From Bifidobacterium samirii (lineage in GTDB: Bacteria > Actinomycetota > Actinomycetes > Actinomycetales > Bifidobacteriaceae), in NCBI RefSeq assembly GCF_003952945.1, contig NZ_QXGK01000006.1, positions 1 through 64,000 on the forward strand: 64,000 bases of DNA. Reading direction: 5' to 3'. The notes under the pieces are model-generated. The model was not told where the DNA came from and made no database searches. It saw only the letters and a list, made by a program, of their open reading frames with translations. Position 1 is the stretch's first letter; every line of letters starts with the position of its first letter. Both the position numbers and the translations under genes were made by a program. Below, piece after piece: positions 8,402 through 17,700 of the stretch.

Positions 8402-8737
8402 ATGGCGGACGACGGCGGGCGGTACACATACCGTATCTACTGGTCCGATGACGATGGCGGGTATGTCGGCACGGTGGCCGAGTTCCCCGACCTGCGCTAT
8501 GCGGCGCCTTCGTCGGTGGCGGCGCTGAGCGGGCTGCATGTGCTGGTGCATGAGCGCGTCAGCGAGCTGGAGGCGGAGGGCGCGGACGTGCCGCAGCCGT
8601 ATGGCGAGCGCGAGTATTCGGGGCGCTTCGTGGTGCGCGTCCCTCCGGAGCTGCATCGGCGTCTCGCCATCGAGGCGGCCGAGCAGGGGGTGTCGCTGAA
8701 CCGGCTGGTGCAGACGCGTCTGGCGTCCGAGCGCTGA
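8402..8737 (+). CDS. HicB-family antitoxin-like protein, orphan
   Basis: A 111-residue protein with the HicB domain order. The N-terminal degenerate RNase-H-like part (YTYRIYWSDDDGGYVGTVAEFPDLRY) is followed by a C-terminal ribbon-helix-helix-like part (GRFVVRVPPELHRRLAIEAAEQGVSLNRLVQTRLASE). The start ATG follows GGAGG at 8392-8396 with good spacing; an upstream in-frame ATG lacks a site. HicB normally neutralises the mRNA-cleaving toxin HicA, encoded next to it, but no HicA-sized frame with the expected features was seen on either side. It may act as a lone regulator or be a remnant. Confidence 0.75.
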   Translation: MADDGGRYTYRIYWSDDDGGYVGTVAEFPDLRYAAPSSVAALSGLHVLVHERVSELEAEGADVPQPYGEREYSGRFVVRVPPELHRRLAIEAAEQGVSLNRLVQTRLASER

Positions 8738-8772
8738 ATCGGATGATTCTTATATGAATGGGTGATATGCGT

Positions 8773-8805
8773 GTGGGCGCCGTCCGTGGATCGGACGGCG
8801 CCCAC
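8773..8805. terminator. Bidirectional terminator hairpin
   Basis: A perfect 14-bp stem (8773-8786 with 8792-8805) and a 5-base loop between the convergent HicB and PPC-domain genes. Confidence 0.8.
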
Positions 8806-8855
8806 ATGTCGTTGGGGTCGGCCGCCCTGTCGGGCGAGGTCCGGCCCCGGGTCCG

Positions 8856-9317
8856 CTATCGCAGGTCGACGGTCGTCGAATGCGGCAGATCCCACACGTC
8901 GATGCCGGCCGCGTCGTCCCACTTGCGGCCGATGGTCTCGCCGGCGGGGCGGATCACGATCTCGCCGGTGTAGCCGATCGTGATGTCCTTGACGTGCCCG
9001 GCGATGAGGGCGGGCCGTCCGGCGGCGTCCAGGTAGGAGAAGACGGCGTGCGCGTGCAGGTGCGGCTCGCCTTCGGCGTTGCGGGTGATGTTGCCGGTGA
9101 GGGCGACCATCTCGAGCGTGCCGTTCACCGTGTGGTCGGTGAAGTCGGCGCGTTCGGCGATCCAGGTGGAGATCGTCGCCTCGCTGCATGCGCCGATGCC
9201 GGTGATCTGCGCCGCGCCGACGTGCTCGCGCCGGCACAGTTCGATGATGGCCTGCGGCACGCTTTCGCCCTTGGCGACGCGCAGGTAGTGGGTTCCGTCG
9301 ATGGTGCTGTATTCCAT
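8856..9317 (-). CDS. PPC-domain (DUF296) DNA-binding protein
   Basis: A 153-residue single-domain protein of the PPC/DUF296 family, the fold shared with plant AT-hook (AHL) proteins and bacterial trimers. Seen: VPQAIIELCRREHVGAAQITGIGACSEA, a middle strand set ending in LTGNITRN, and the conserved histidines in PHLHAHAVFS and the GHV loop. Length is normal for bacterial members. The bacterial role is uncertain; the histidines suggest metal or small-molecule binding. The start ATG follows GAAAGGACC. It stands 118 bases downstream of the oxidoreductase gene on the same strand and may be transcribed with it. Confidence 0.82.
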   Translation of the reverse strand: MEYSTIDGTHYLRVAKGESVPQAIIELCRREHVGAAQITGIGACSEATISTWIAERADFTDHTVNGTLEMVALTGNITRNAEGEPHLHAHAVFSYLDAAGRPALIAGHVKDITIGYTGEIVIRPAGETIGRKWDDAAGIDVWDLPHSTTVDLR

Positions 9318-9435
9318 GATGGTCCTTTCGATGATGCGATGGATGGTGTTCGGGGTCGATGATGCGATGATGTGACGGCCGGACGCCGCCGGCCGCTGGT
9401 GCGGGCGCGCGGCTGCGGCCCGCCGTGTCCGCCGG

Positions 9436-10410
9436 CTACGGCAGGACGACGATCTTGCCGTTGGCGTGGCCGGATTCCATGAGCGCGTGCGCCTGGCCGA
9501 TCTCGTCGATGCCGAAGACGCGCGAGGCGGGCAGGACGGCGTCGCCGGCGGCCACGTCGTCGAGGAAGGACTGCAATACGTCGGCCGGCAGGTCGCTCGC
9601 CTCGCCCGAATAGGCGGTGAGGCGCACGCCGGTGGGCAGGAAGTCGATCGGGTAGAAGTCGGGGATGACCCATTCGTTCGACAGCATGCCGGAGAAGCAG
9701 ACGACGCCGCCGCGGCGCATGCAGCGGACCGTGTCGCGCAGCGTGGTCGCGCCGACGAGCTCGATCGCGCGGTCGACGCCCGTCAGCCGGTCGGCGATAT
9801 GGCCGTCGTCGACGACGACGCGGTCGACGCCGATCCGCTCCAGGATCTCCCGCTTGGCCGGGTTGCGCGTGGTGGAGACGACGGTCAGTCCCATGCGCTT
9901 GGCGAGCACGGCGGCGGCCATGCCGACCGACGACGTGCCGCCGCGCACGAGCAGCGTCTCGCCGGGCTGCACGCCGGCGCCGACGGTCAGGCTGCCGTAC
10001 GCGGTCTGCAGCATCTCCGGGACCGCGCCGAGTCGCTCCCACGGCAGGTCGGAGCGGAACGGGATGATCTGGCCGACCGGCACGCACGTGTACTGCGCGT
10101 AGCCGCCGTCGAAGGTGCGGCCCATGCCGCCCATCATCGTGACGACCTGCTGGCCGGGGGCGAAGGTGCCGGTCGGATCGAGGTCGATGACGCCGGTCGC
10201 CTCGATGCCCAGGATGCGCGGCAGCGTGACCGCGTCGCCCGACATGCCCTGACGCGTATAGAGCTCGGAACGGTTGATGCCGAACGCCTTCACATGGATG
10301 CGCGCCCATCCCTCCTGCGGCTCCGGCACCGCGACACGCCGAACGGAGAGCTCTTGAGCGGTGCACGGACGATCCATGACCGCGGCCTTCATCAGTTGAT
10401 TTTCCGCCAT
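9436..10410 (-). CDS. Zinc-type alcohol dehydrogenase/quinone oxidoreductase family protein
   Basis: A 324-residue MDR-superfamily NADPH-dependent oxidoreductase. The N-terminal GroES-like domain contains HVKAFGINRSELYTRQG and ILGIEATGVI. The Rossmann domain contains LLVRGGTSSVGMAAAVLAKRMG, the cofactor-binding loop, and the family end HALMESGHANGKIVVL. The four structural-zinc cysteines of classical alcohol dehydrogenases are absent, so it belongs to the quinone-reductase-like branch; the substrate is unknown. The start ATG follows GAGGAAAGGAA. It is divergent from the OpuC-type operon and shares a strongly symmetric operator region with it. Confidence 0.87.
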   Translation of the reverse strand: MAENQLMKAAVMDRPCTAQELSVRRVAVPEPQEGWARIHVKAFGINRSELYTRQGMSGDAVTLPRILGIEATGVIDLDPTGTFAPGQQVVTMMGGMGRTFDGGYAQYTCVPVGQIIPFRSDLPWERLGAVPEMLQTAYGSLTVGAGVQPGETLLVRGGTSSVGMAAAVLAKRMGLTVVSTTRNPAKREILERIGVDRVVVDDGHIADRLTGVDRAIELVGATTLRDTVRCMRRGGVVCFSGMLSNEWVIPDFYPIDFLPTGVRLTAYSGEASDLPADVLQSFLDDVAAGDAVLPASRVFGIDEIGQAHALMESGHANGKIVVLP

Positions 10411-10441
10411 TTTCGATTCCTTTCCTCGGTGGATATCCACG

Positions 10442-10500
10442 ATGATATATCCCATTCTTGGATATTTCAACTTGAAATATTTTGAGATGGGATATATCGT
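10442..10500. promoter_or_regulatory. Symmetric divergent promoter and nested operator
   Basis: An AT-rich island in GC-rich DNA. An inner dyad ATATTTCAA-C-TTGAAATAT (10462-10480) and an outer dyad GATATATCCCAT (10444-10455) with ATGGGATATATC (10487-10498) share the centre 10471. The inner arms hold back-to-back -35 boxes: TTGAAA (10472-10477) with TATCGT (10495-10500) toward the ABC operon, and TTGAAA (10470-10465) with TATCAT (10447-10442) toward the oxidoreductase. Both spacers are 17 bp. A dimer bound at the centre would block both promoters. Confidence 0.7.
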
Positions 10501-10585
10501 GTTCATCAACAACGCAACGACGGACCGGCCCGCGGGGAACACGGGCGGCCGGCGGGGCGAGGGACAGACGTAAGGAGCAGACGAG

Positions 10586-11419
<834 letters not shown>

Positions 11420-11420
11420 C

Positions 11421-12095
11421 ATGGACTGGCTGCAATCCAGCATCGGCGCGATCGGCGCGTACGCGGCGGTCCACGCCGGCTACGCGATCCCGCCGCTCGT
11501 CATCGGACTGGCGGTCTCGCTGCCGGTCGGCTGGCTCGTCAACCACGCCGGCCGGGTGCGCGGACCCGTGCTCGCGCTCGTCGGCGCGCTCTACGCGATC
11601 CCGTCGCTGCCGCTGCTCATGATGCTGCCCTCGATCCTGGGCACGCGCATCCTCGACCCGATCAATCTCGAGACCGCGCTCAGCCTGTACGCGGTCGCCC
11701 TGATGATCCAGTACTGCGCCGACGCCTTCAAGGCCGTCGACCCGACGCTGGTCGAGGCGGCCGACGCCGTCGGATACGACCGGGTGCGCCGCTTCCTCGA
11801 CGTGGAGCTGCCGCAGGCCGGTCCGGTCATCCTCGCCGGCATGCGCGTCGTCTCCGTCAGCACCATCAGCCTCGTGACCGTCGGCTCGCTCATCGGCGTC
11901 GACTCGCTGGGACTGCTGTTCGTCGAAGGCTACCAGCGCGCGTTCACGCTCGAGATCGTCGTCGGCATCATCGGCACGATGCTCATCGCCGGACTGTTCG
12001 ACCTGGCGCTCGTCGCCGCCGGACGCCTGCTCATGCCATGGACCCGCATCGCCCGGCCCGCCGCCGGCGCGGACAAGGAAGGGGGAGCGCGATGA
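11421..12095 (+). CDS. Osmoprotectant ABC transporter permease (first)
   Basis: A 224-residue inner-membrane permease of the OpuC/YehW type, with about five helices and the coupling motif around VEAADAVGYDRVRRFLDVELPQAGPVILAGMR, which meets the ATPase. The N-terminus starts at MDWLQSS after GGGAAGGGGC. The gene end overlaps the next permease start by four bases (ATGA), implying translational coupling. Together with the second permease it should form the channel for a compatible solute. Confidence 0.9.
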   Translation: MDWLQSSIGAIGAYAAVHAGYAIPPLVIGLAVSLPVGWLVNHAGRVRGPVLALVGALYAIPSLPLLMMLPSILGTRILDPINLETALSLYAVALMIQYCADAFKAVDPTLVEAADAVGYDRVRRFLDVELPQAGPVILAGMRVVSVSTISLVTVGSLIGVDSLGLLFVEGYQRAFTLEIVVGIIGTMLIAGLFDLALVAAGRLLMPWTRIARPAAGADKEGGAR

Positions 12096-12754
12096 ACGAC
12101 TCCTACGCACAGGTGCTCACCTGGCTGGCCGACCCGGCCAACTGGGCGGGGCCGACGGGCATCATCGCCCGCACCGGCATCTATCTGGGCCACTGCCTGC
12201 TCACGCTGGCCATCGCCTCGCTGATCGGCATCCCGCTCGGCCTGTGGGTCGGGCACACCGGCCGCCTGCGCGCGGTCATGGTGCCGCTGACCGGGGCCCT
12301 GCGGTCCCTCCCGACGCTCGGATTCCTCTCCGCGCTGTCGCTGACGATGGGCCTGGGACTGGGCGCGCCGCTCGTCGCGCTCACCACGCTGGCCGTCGCG
12401 CCGATCCTCGCCGGCACCTACGCGGGCGTCGAATCGGTCGACCATGAACTCGTCGACGCCTCCCGCGCCATCGGATTCACCGAATGGCAGATCCTCACCC
12501 GCGTCGAGATCCCCCTGGCGATGCCGATCGTCGTCTCCGGACTGCGCTCGGCCGCCGTGCAGATCCTCGCCACCTGGACCGTCGCCGCCTACCTGCCGAT
12601 CGAAGGCCTCGGCAGGTACCTGATCGACGGACTCGCCATGCACGACTACACGCAGATGCTCGCCGGCTCGGCGATCGTCATCGTGCTCGAGCTGGCCGCC
12701 AACGCGCTCTTCGGCGCGCTGGAGAAGGCGTCGGCCGCCGCGGTGCGCCGCTGA
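12092..12754 (+). CDS. Osmoprotectant ABC transporter permease (second)
   Basis: A 220-residue permease paralogous to the preceding one. It shows LASLIGIPLGLWVGHTGRLRAV, a run of helices, and the coupling loop VDASRAIGFTEWQILTRVEIPLAMPIVVSGLRSA. The start ATG overlaps the previous stop (ATGA) and is preceded by GAAGGGGGAG. About 90 bases separate it from the binding-protein gene, with no obvious terminator between. It is the partner half of the membrane channel. Confidence 0.9.
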   Translation: MNDSYAQVLTWLADPANWAGPTGIIARTGIYLGHCLLTLAIASLIGIPLGLWVGHTGRLRAVMVPLTGALRSLPTLGFLSALSLTMGLGLGAPLVALTTLAVAPILAGTYAGVESVDHELVDASRAIGFTEWQILTRVEIPLAMPIVVSGLRSAAVQILATWTVAAYLPIEGLGRYLIDGLAMHDYTQMLAGSAIVIVLELAANALFGALEKASAAAVRR

Positions 12755-12846
12755 GCGGACGCCGCCCCGGCGGCACCGCCGCCACATCACCGGATGTACT
12801 GACCATATTCATCACCACCAACCACCAATCAGGAAAGAAGCACACC

Positions 12847-13773
12847 ATGAAGCACACCAGGTCCCTCGCCGTCGTCTCGGCCGCCGTCGCCGCCATGCTG
12901 GCCCTCGCCGGATGCGGCTCGACCGATCCGTTCGCCGGATCCGACGCCAAGGAGAACACCGCCAAGGGCACCGACACGATCGTCGTCGGCTCCGCCAACT
13001 TCTCCGAAAGCGAGATCATCGCCCGCATCTACACCGAAGCCCTCAAGGACAACGGCATCGACGCGAGCGTCAAGGCCAACATCGGCTCGCGCGAGGTCTA
13101 CCTCGACGCCCTCGAGGACGGCTCGATCGACATGATCCCCGAATACACCGGCAACCTGCTGCAGTTCTACGACGAGTCCAACACCGCCTCCGCCGCCGAG
13201 GACGTGTACGCCGGCCTCGCCGACGCCCTCCCGAAGGACTTCGAGGTGCTCGACATGGCCGACGCGCAGGACGCCGACGCGTTCTACATCCAGCGCTCCG
13301 TGGCCGACGCGCAGGGCATCACGACCATCGGCGACCTGAAGAAGCTGGGCGACGACCTCAAGGTCGCGGCCCCGCCGGAGTTCAGCAAGCGCGTCTACGG
13401 CATCGAGGGCCTGCGCTCCAAGTACGGTCTGACCGTCAGCCTCGTGCCGGTCAACGACGGCGGCGGCCAGTCCACCGTGCAGGCGCTGCTCGACGGCCAG
13501 GTCGACTTCGCCCGCCTCGACTCCACCTCGCCGCTCATCGCCGCCAACGACCTGGTCCGCCTCGAGGACGACCAGCAGATGATCCTCGCCCAGAACGTCG
13601 TGCCGGTGGCCAAGGCCGGCAAGCTCGACGACAAGGCCAAGGCCGTGATCGACAAGGTCCAGGCCAAGCTGACCACCGAGGACCTCATGTCGATGAACGC
13701 GCAGAGCGTCAACGACAAGAAGAGCGCCCAGGACATCGCCGAGGGCTGGCTCGACGAGGCCGACCTGTTCTAG
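12847..13773 (+). CDS. Osmoprotectant-binding lipoprotein (OpuCC-like)
   Basis: A 308-residue substrate-binding protein anchored by a lipid. The signal peptide (1-21) ends in the lipobox LALAGC, with C22 as the lipidated residue. The mature domain matches the choline/glycine-betaine type: VVGSANFSESEIIARIYTEALK, IDMIPEYTGNLLQFY, VNDGGGQSTVQALLDGQVDFARLDS and a C-terminal AQDIAEGWL. Family members bind the trimethylammonium head with an aromatic cage; residues here were not mapped. The start ATG follows AGGAAAGAAG. It is the last gene of the operon and should deliver solute to the two permeases. Confidence 0.9.
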   Translation: MKHTRSLAVVSAAVAAMLALAGCGSTDPFAGSDAKENTAKGTDTIVVGSANFSESEIIARIYTEALKDNGIDASVKANIGSREVYLDALEDGSIDMIPEYTGNLLQFYDESNTASAAEDVYAGLADALPKDFEVLDMADAQDADAFYIQRSVADAQGITTIGDLKKLGDDLKVAAPPEFSKRVYGIEGLRSKYGLTVSLVPVNDGGGQSTVQALLDGQVDFARLDSTSPLIAANDLVRLEDDQQMILAQNVVPVAKAGKLDDKAKAVIDKVQAKLTTEDLMSMNAQSVNDKKSAQDIAEGWLDEADLF

Positions 13774-13926
13774 CGGTTCGCGCCGCCACCTGTATTCACG
13801 CCGGACGACGGCCGCACCCGCGGTCGCCGTCCTCGGCGTTATCTCCCGTATCCCCACCCCGCGGGCCCGTCTGCGCCCACGGAAAATTCAGAATGGAGAT
13901 ATGTCACTATGAGCTATAGTAGGCCC

Positions 13927-14454
13927 ATGAACGTTGTCGAGATCATGACGCTGGGATTCCTGTCCGAAGGCCCGCTGTGCGGCTACCGCCTGCGCAAGAA
14001 GATGGAGCAGCTGCAAGGCTACGCGCGCGCCTTCTCCGACGGCACGCTCCACTCCGTCACCGGCCGTTTCGTCGAGGCCGGCTACCTGAGCGAAAGCTCC
14101 GACGTGGTCAACGGACGCCGCCTGCGCGTCTTCCACCTCGAGGACGCCGGACGCGAGAAGCTGATCGACGAACTCAAGAACACGCGCGGCTACATGCTGA
14201 GCGACATCACCAAATGGTCGATCGTCATGTCGTTCCTCTCCGTCATCCCCGACGAGGAGGACCGGCGCGCCGTCCTGCAGCGCCGGTTCGACCTGCTCAA
14301 CACGGACGTCAAACGCCTCTACAGCGACGGCGAGGGCCCCATCGACAACGACCAGCTCACCGACAGGTACCGGCTGGGCATCATCGGCATCCACGACGCC
14401 GAGATCGCCGCCGAACGCGCCTGGCTCACCAAGGAGCTCGGCATTGACGGGTGA
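13927..14454 (+). CDS. PadR-family transcriptional regulator
   Basis: A 175-residue PadR-type protein: winged helix (MTLGFLSEGPLCGYRLRKKMEQLQGYARAFSDGTLHSVTGRFVEAGYL, then a wing with GRRLRVFHLEDAG) followed by a C-terminal helical dimerisation domain. No ribosome site precedes either candidate start. TATAGT at 13915-13920 sits 6 bases before the ATG at 13927, which favours a leaderless transcript from there; the ATG at 13909 would add six residues. A small dyad ACTAT-GAGCT-ATAGT (13906-13920) overlaps this -10 box and may be its own operator. It may control the upstream ABC operon, but nothing proves this. Confidence 0.8.
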   Translation: MNVVEIMTLGFLSEGPLCGYRLRKKMEQLQGYARAFSDGTLHSVTGRFVEAGYLSESSDVVNGRRLRVFHLEDAGREKLIDELKNTRGYMLSDITKWSIVMSFLSVIPDEEDRRAVLQRRFDLLNTDVKRLYSDGEGPIDNDQLTDRYRLGIIGIHDAEIAAERAWLTKELGIDG

Positions 14455-14506
14455 TAAGGGCCGCCGGTCGGCGGTCCGTCCGCGGAGCGACGGGCCGGCT
14501 CGGGGC

Positions 14507-14605
14507 GACGCGCCCGGATCGGTCATGCGGAACGCGGGATGCGGTCCCGAAACGGGCGATATCGCCCGACATGCGTCGTTGCGTACGACCACTCCGGGCG
14601 TGTCG
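14507..14605. repeat. Family A palindromic repeat, copy 2
   Basis: Outer arms GACGCGCCCGGATCGGTC...GGAAC (14507-14533) and GTTGCGTACGACCACTCCGGGCGTGTC (14579-14605), with a central palindrome GGGCGATATCGCCC. It lies directly upstream of the glycosylase gene, and its right end contains the likely GTG start at 14600. Confidence 0.8.
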
Positions 14606-15283
14606 AAGCGTGGTGCCGGGGCGTCGGACCTGCGACTGCCGTCGTCACGCGACCTGGAGACCCTGTACCGCCGCATGCTCGACGCGATGGGCCCCACCGG
14701 ATGGTGGCCGGCCGACACCACGTACGAGATCATGGTCGGCGCGGTCCTCATCCAGAACACCGCACTCGGCAACGTCGAACGCTCGCTGGACCGCCTGCGC
14801 GACGCCGGCGCGCTCGACCCGGACGCGATCGCCGCGATGGACGCGCAGACGCTGCAGGAGCTCATTCGCCCGTCCGGCTTCCAACGCAACAAGTCACGCA
14901 CGCTGCAATCGCTGGCGGACTGGTACCGGCGGCGCTTCGACTGCGACCCCGACCGGGCCTCGGGCGTGGACGACGCGGCGTTGCGCCGCGAACTGCTCGG
15001 CCTGTTCGGCATCGGCGGCGAAACCGCCGACGTGATCTCCCTGTACGTGTTCGGCCGACGCGCGTTCGTCGCCGACACCTACGCGCGCCGACTGCTCACC
15101 TTCCTCGGCTACCGGCTGCCCGACGGCTACCCGAAATTCCACGACGCCGTCATCGGCGCCGTCCTGGCCAGCGGACTGACCGTCGCCGACCTCAAGGAAT
15201 TCCACGGCCTCATCGACGAATACGGCAAGATCCACCGCGACGACGACGCCAAGGCCGCGTCGTTCCTCGGACGGCCGGCCTAA
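14600..15283 (+). CDS. Endonuclease III-related DNA glycosylase (COG2231/MagIII type)
   Basis: About 227 residues of the HhH-GPD superfamily. Seen: GWWPADTTYEIMVGAVLIQNTALGNVERSL, the helix-hairpin-helix LLGLFGIGGETADVISLYVFG, and the catalytic Asp in FVADTYARRL. The lysine used by endonuclease III for lyase activity is replaced by Glu (GGETAD) and there is no iron-sulphur cysteine cluster. Both traits fit the MagIII group that removes 3-methyladenine without strand cleavage. The start is uncertain: an open frame reaches back to 14444 through the family A repeat, but homology begins near LRLPSSRDLETLY, so the GTG at 14600 is chosen. The gene is flanked by two direct copies of family A. Confidence 0.82.
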   Translation: MSKRGAGASDLRLPSSRDLETLYRRMLDAMGPTGWWPADTTYEIMVGAVLIQNTALGNVERSLDRLRDAGALDPDAIAAMDAQTLQELIRPSGFQRNKSRTLQSLADWYRRRFDCDPDRASGVDDAALRRELLGLFGIGGETADVISLYVFGRRAFVADTYARRLLTFLGYRLPDGYPKFHDAVIGAVLASGLTVADLKEFHGLIDEYGKIHRDDDAKAASFLGRPA

Positions 15284-15303
15284 TCGGCGGGCCGGCCCGG
15301 GGC

Positions 15304-15402
15304 GACATGCCCGGGATGGTCATACGGAACGCGGGATGGACATCAGAAACGGCGGATACCGGACGGTATCCGCCGTTCTGCATGACCACTCCGGGCGTGT
15401 CG
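15304..15402. repeat. Family A palindromic repeat, copy 3
   Basis: Outer arms GACATGCCCGGGATGGTC...GGAAC (15304-15330) and GACCACTCCGGGCGTGTC at the right end. The inner hairpin AACGGCGGATACC...GGTATCCGCCGTT (15348-15377) is perfect. It begins 20 bases after the glycosylase stop. Confidence 0.85.
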
Positions 15403-15491
15403 ACCCGCGCCGCCCGGCACCCGTGTCGCCCGCAGACCCCCGCCGACGGTACCATCGAAGAGGAGAACCGACGAAGAGGAAGGGAGCCGGC

Positions 15492-16199
15492 ATGGTTGCG
15501 GTCGCGGTGGTCGACGACGACGCCGAAGCACGGGAGACACTGGGCGGCTACATCACCCGATACGCCGCCGAACAGGGCATCGACGCGCAGGTCACCGGGT
15601 ACGCGGACGCCGCCGAACTGCTCCACCACTACCGGCCCGACCACGACATCATCTTCCTCGACATCGAAATGCGGCAGGTCGACGGCATCCGCGCCGCCCG
15701 CACCATCCGCGAAACCGACCCGTCCACCGTCATCGTGTTCGTCACCAACCTCGCCCAGCTCGCCATCAAAGGCTACGAGGTCGACGCGCTCGACTTCGTC
15801 GTCAAACCCGTCGACTACTACAGCTTCGCCATGGTCATGCGCCGCGCCATGCAGCGCATCGACCGCCGCCGCGCCAGCACGATCCGCCTCGTCACCCGCA
15901 CCGGACTGCGGCTCGTACCCATCAGCCGCATCGACTACGTGGATGTGCAGGACCACTACATCACCTACCACACCACCGACGGCGACATGACCGTCAAAGG
16001 CACCCTCGGCCAGGCCGAACAGGCGCTCGCCGCCGGCAACTTCATGCGATGCAACCGCTGGTATCTCGTCAACGTCGACAACATCACCGGCATCGACGGC
16101 AGCATCGTGACGGTGGGGGAGCACCGGCTCGAAGTGAGCCGCGCCAAACGCCAGGAGATCCTGCAGGCCGTGGCCCGTGCGATGGGGGCCGGACTGTGA
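15492..16199 (+). CDS. LytTR-type response regulator
   Basis: A 235-residue two-domain regulator. The receiver (1-120) has the acidic pair in VVDDD, the phospho-acceptor D57 in IIFLDIEM, and the lysine in DFVVKPVDY. The LytTR DNA-binding domain (about 135-228) shows LVPISRIDYVDVQDHYITYHTTDG and FMRCNRWYLVNVDNITGI. This class (AgrA, ComE, LytR) binds tandem 9-bp direct repeats. The start ATG follows AGGGAG. The stop overlaps the GTG start of its kinase by four bases, so the pair is translationally coupled. No peptide pheromone gene is apparent next to it, and its targets are unknown. Confidence 0.9.
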   Translation: MVAVAVVDDDAEARETLGGYITRYAAEQGIDAQVTGYADAAELLHHYRPDHDIIFLDIEMRQVDGIRAARTIRETDPSTVIVFVTNLAQLAIKGYEVDALDFVVKPVDYYSFAMVMRRAMQRIDRRRASTIRLVTRTGLRLVPISRIDYVDVQDHYITYHTTDGDMTVKGTLGQAEQALAAGNFMRCNRWYLVNVDNITGIDGSIVTVGEHRLEVSRAKRQEILQAVARAMGAGL

Positions 16200-17608
16200 C
16201 CGGCACGATCGCGGCCGGTTGGCCGATGACGTTCCCGGACGTGATGCTCGGCAACGCGTCGGCGCTCACCGTGTTCAACAACCTGATGGTGACCGTGGAG
16301 CTGCTGGCCGCACAGCTCCTGTTCGCGCTGCGGGCGCCGCACCCCGGACGCGCCCGCGTCCGCGCGGCGCAGGCCGTCGCCGTGATGCTGGCCGTCTGCG
16401 CGCTGCTGGTGCAGATCGACGCGGCCGTCGCATCGCCGACGCTGCGCATGGGCGTACGGTACGGCGTGCTGTTCGCCTGCTCGTGTCTGGCCGTCCGGTA
16501 CGTCATCGGCGGCGCCGGGCGAGTCGCGGTGGTGTGCTGCGTGTGCGGCTACGCGATGCAGCACATCGCCGCCGCCGTGATGAAGATCGTGGACCTGCTG
16601 CGCGCGCAGGCGGCCATCGCGTGGTCGACGCCGATGCTGGGATCGTGGATCGTGGGCATCGTGTTGCGCGGGGCGGTGTTCGCCTCGATCTACCTCGCCT
16701 TCCTGCACCGGTTCATCCGCCGGCTCGACATGACGGCCGTGTGGACCGGATCGCGCACGACCCTCGCCCTGCTGACCGGAGCCGTGCTGGCGGTGACCGT
16801 CGCGCTGAGCTCCTATGCGTCGGCCCCGTCGCTGGGTCTGCACACGGGACTGGTGCTGCGCGCCGTATCCGTCCTGACCTGCCTGATCATCCTCCTGCTG
16901 TTCGGCGAACTGTCCCGCAACCACCGGCTGACCGACGAGATCGCGTTCATGAAACGCATGGACGCGATGCGAGCCGACCATTACGCGCAGCTCAGGGACG
17001 TCATCGAGGAGACGAACGTGCGCTGCCACGACATGAAGCACCAGATCGCCGCGATGCGCGCCTCCGGCGGCGCCGCGGACGGGGCGTTCCGCGAGGAGCT
17101 CGACGACCTGGCCCGCACCGCGGACCTGTACGACGGCGTCGCCCGCACCGGCTGCGCGCCGCTCGACGTGGTGCTCACGCAGAAGAGCCGCGTCTGTGCG
17201 GCGCGCGGCATCCGGTTCACCTACATGGCCGACGCCTCCTGTCTGGAGCCGATGCGCGAACGCGACGTGTACGCGCTGTTCGGCAACGCATTGGACAACG
17301 CCATCGAGGCGGTGACTCGGCTGGCGGACCCCGAGCGCCGCATCGTCAAGATGACCGTCGCGCGCCGCGCCGGATTCGTCTCCATCATCGTCGCCAACTA
17401 CTTCGACCATGTCGAACGGGACGCCGCCGGCGACATCGTCAGCAGCCGGCCCGACCCGCGCGGCCACGGATACGGACTGAAAAGCATGCGCCGCATCGCC
17501 GGGGAATACGGCGGCACGATGAGCGTCGACACGGACGGCGGCACGTTCACCGTCAGCATCCTGCTGCCCGACTCGCCGTCCGACGCGACCGCGCCGGCGA
17601 CCGGCTGA
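16196..17608 (+). CDS. Sensor histidine kinase of the AgrC/ComD (GHKL) type
   Basis: A 470-residue kinase. Residues about 1-235 hold six or seven membrane helices, the usual peptide- or ligand-sensing module of this class. The phospho-acceptor histidine lies in RCHDMKHQIAAMR. The ATPase domain has N-box ALFGNALDNAIEAV and the G-box region GHGYGLKSMRRIAGEYGG, and it ends in TVSILLP. The GTG start at 16196 overlaps the LytTR stop (GTGA); an upstream ATG inside that gene is rejected. The ligand is unknown. The GH3 gene lies 193 bases downstream on the same strand and is a candidate target or neighbour only. Confidence 0.87.
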   Translation: MTGTIAAGWPMTFPDVMLGNASALTVFNNLMVTVELLAAQLLFALRAPHPGRARVRAAQAVAVMLAVCALLVQIDAAVASPTLRMGVRYGVLFACSCLAVRYVIGGAGRVAVVCCVCGYAMQHIAAAVMKIVDLLRAQAAIAWSTPMLGSWIVGIVLRGAVFASIYLAFLHRFIRRLDMTAVWTGSRTTLALLTGAVLAVTVALSSYASAPSLGLHTGLVLRAVSVLTCLIILLLFGELSRNHRLTDEIAFMKRMDAMRADHYAQLRDVIEETNVRCHDMKHQIAAMRASGGAADGAFREELDDLARTADLYDGVARTGCAPLDVVLTQKSRVCAARGIRFTYMADASCLEPMRERDVYALFGNALDNAIEAVTRLADPERRIVKMTVARRAGFVSIIVANYFDHVERDAAGDIVSSRPDPRGHGYGLKSMRRIAGEYGGTMSVDTDGGTFTVSILLPDSPSDATAPATG

Positions 17609-17700
17609 ACGGCGGTCCGCGACCGTTCCCGTACGCCCGCGTGCAGTTCGCGTACGCTCCCTTCCCGCTCCCGACGGCCGGCCCATACCCTGAAACCAAT

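Noticed and set aside
10411-10585. Riboswitch or leader RNA before the osmoprotectant operon
   Set aside because: The region is explained by a symmetric DNA operator and promoters; no conserved riboswitch core or leader peptide was recognised.
14444-14599. Longer N-terminus for the glycosylase
   Set aside because: The open frame runs through the family A repeat, which is non-coding at its other copies, and homology begins only after 14600.
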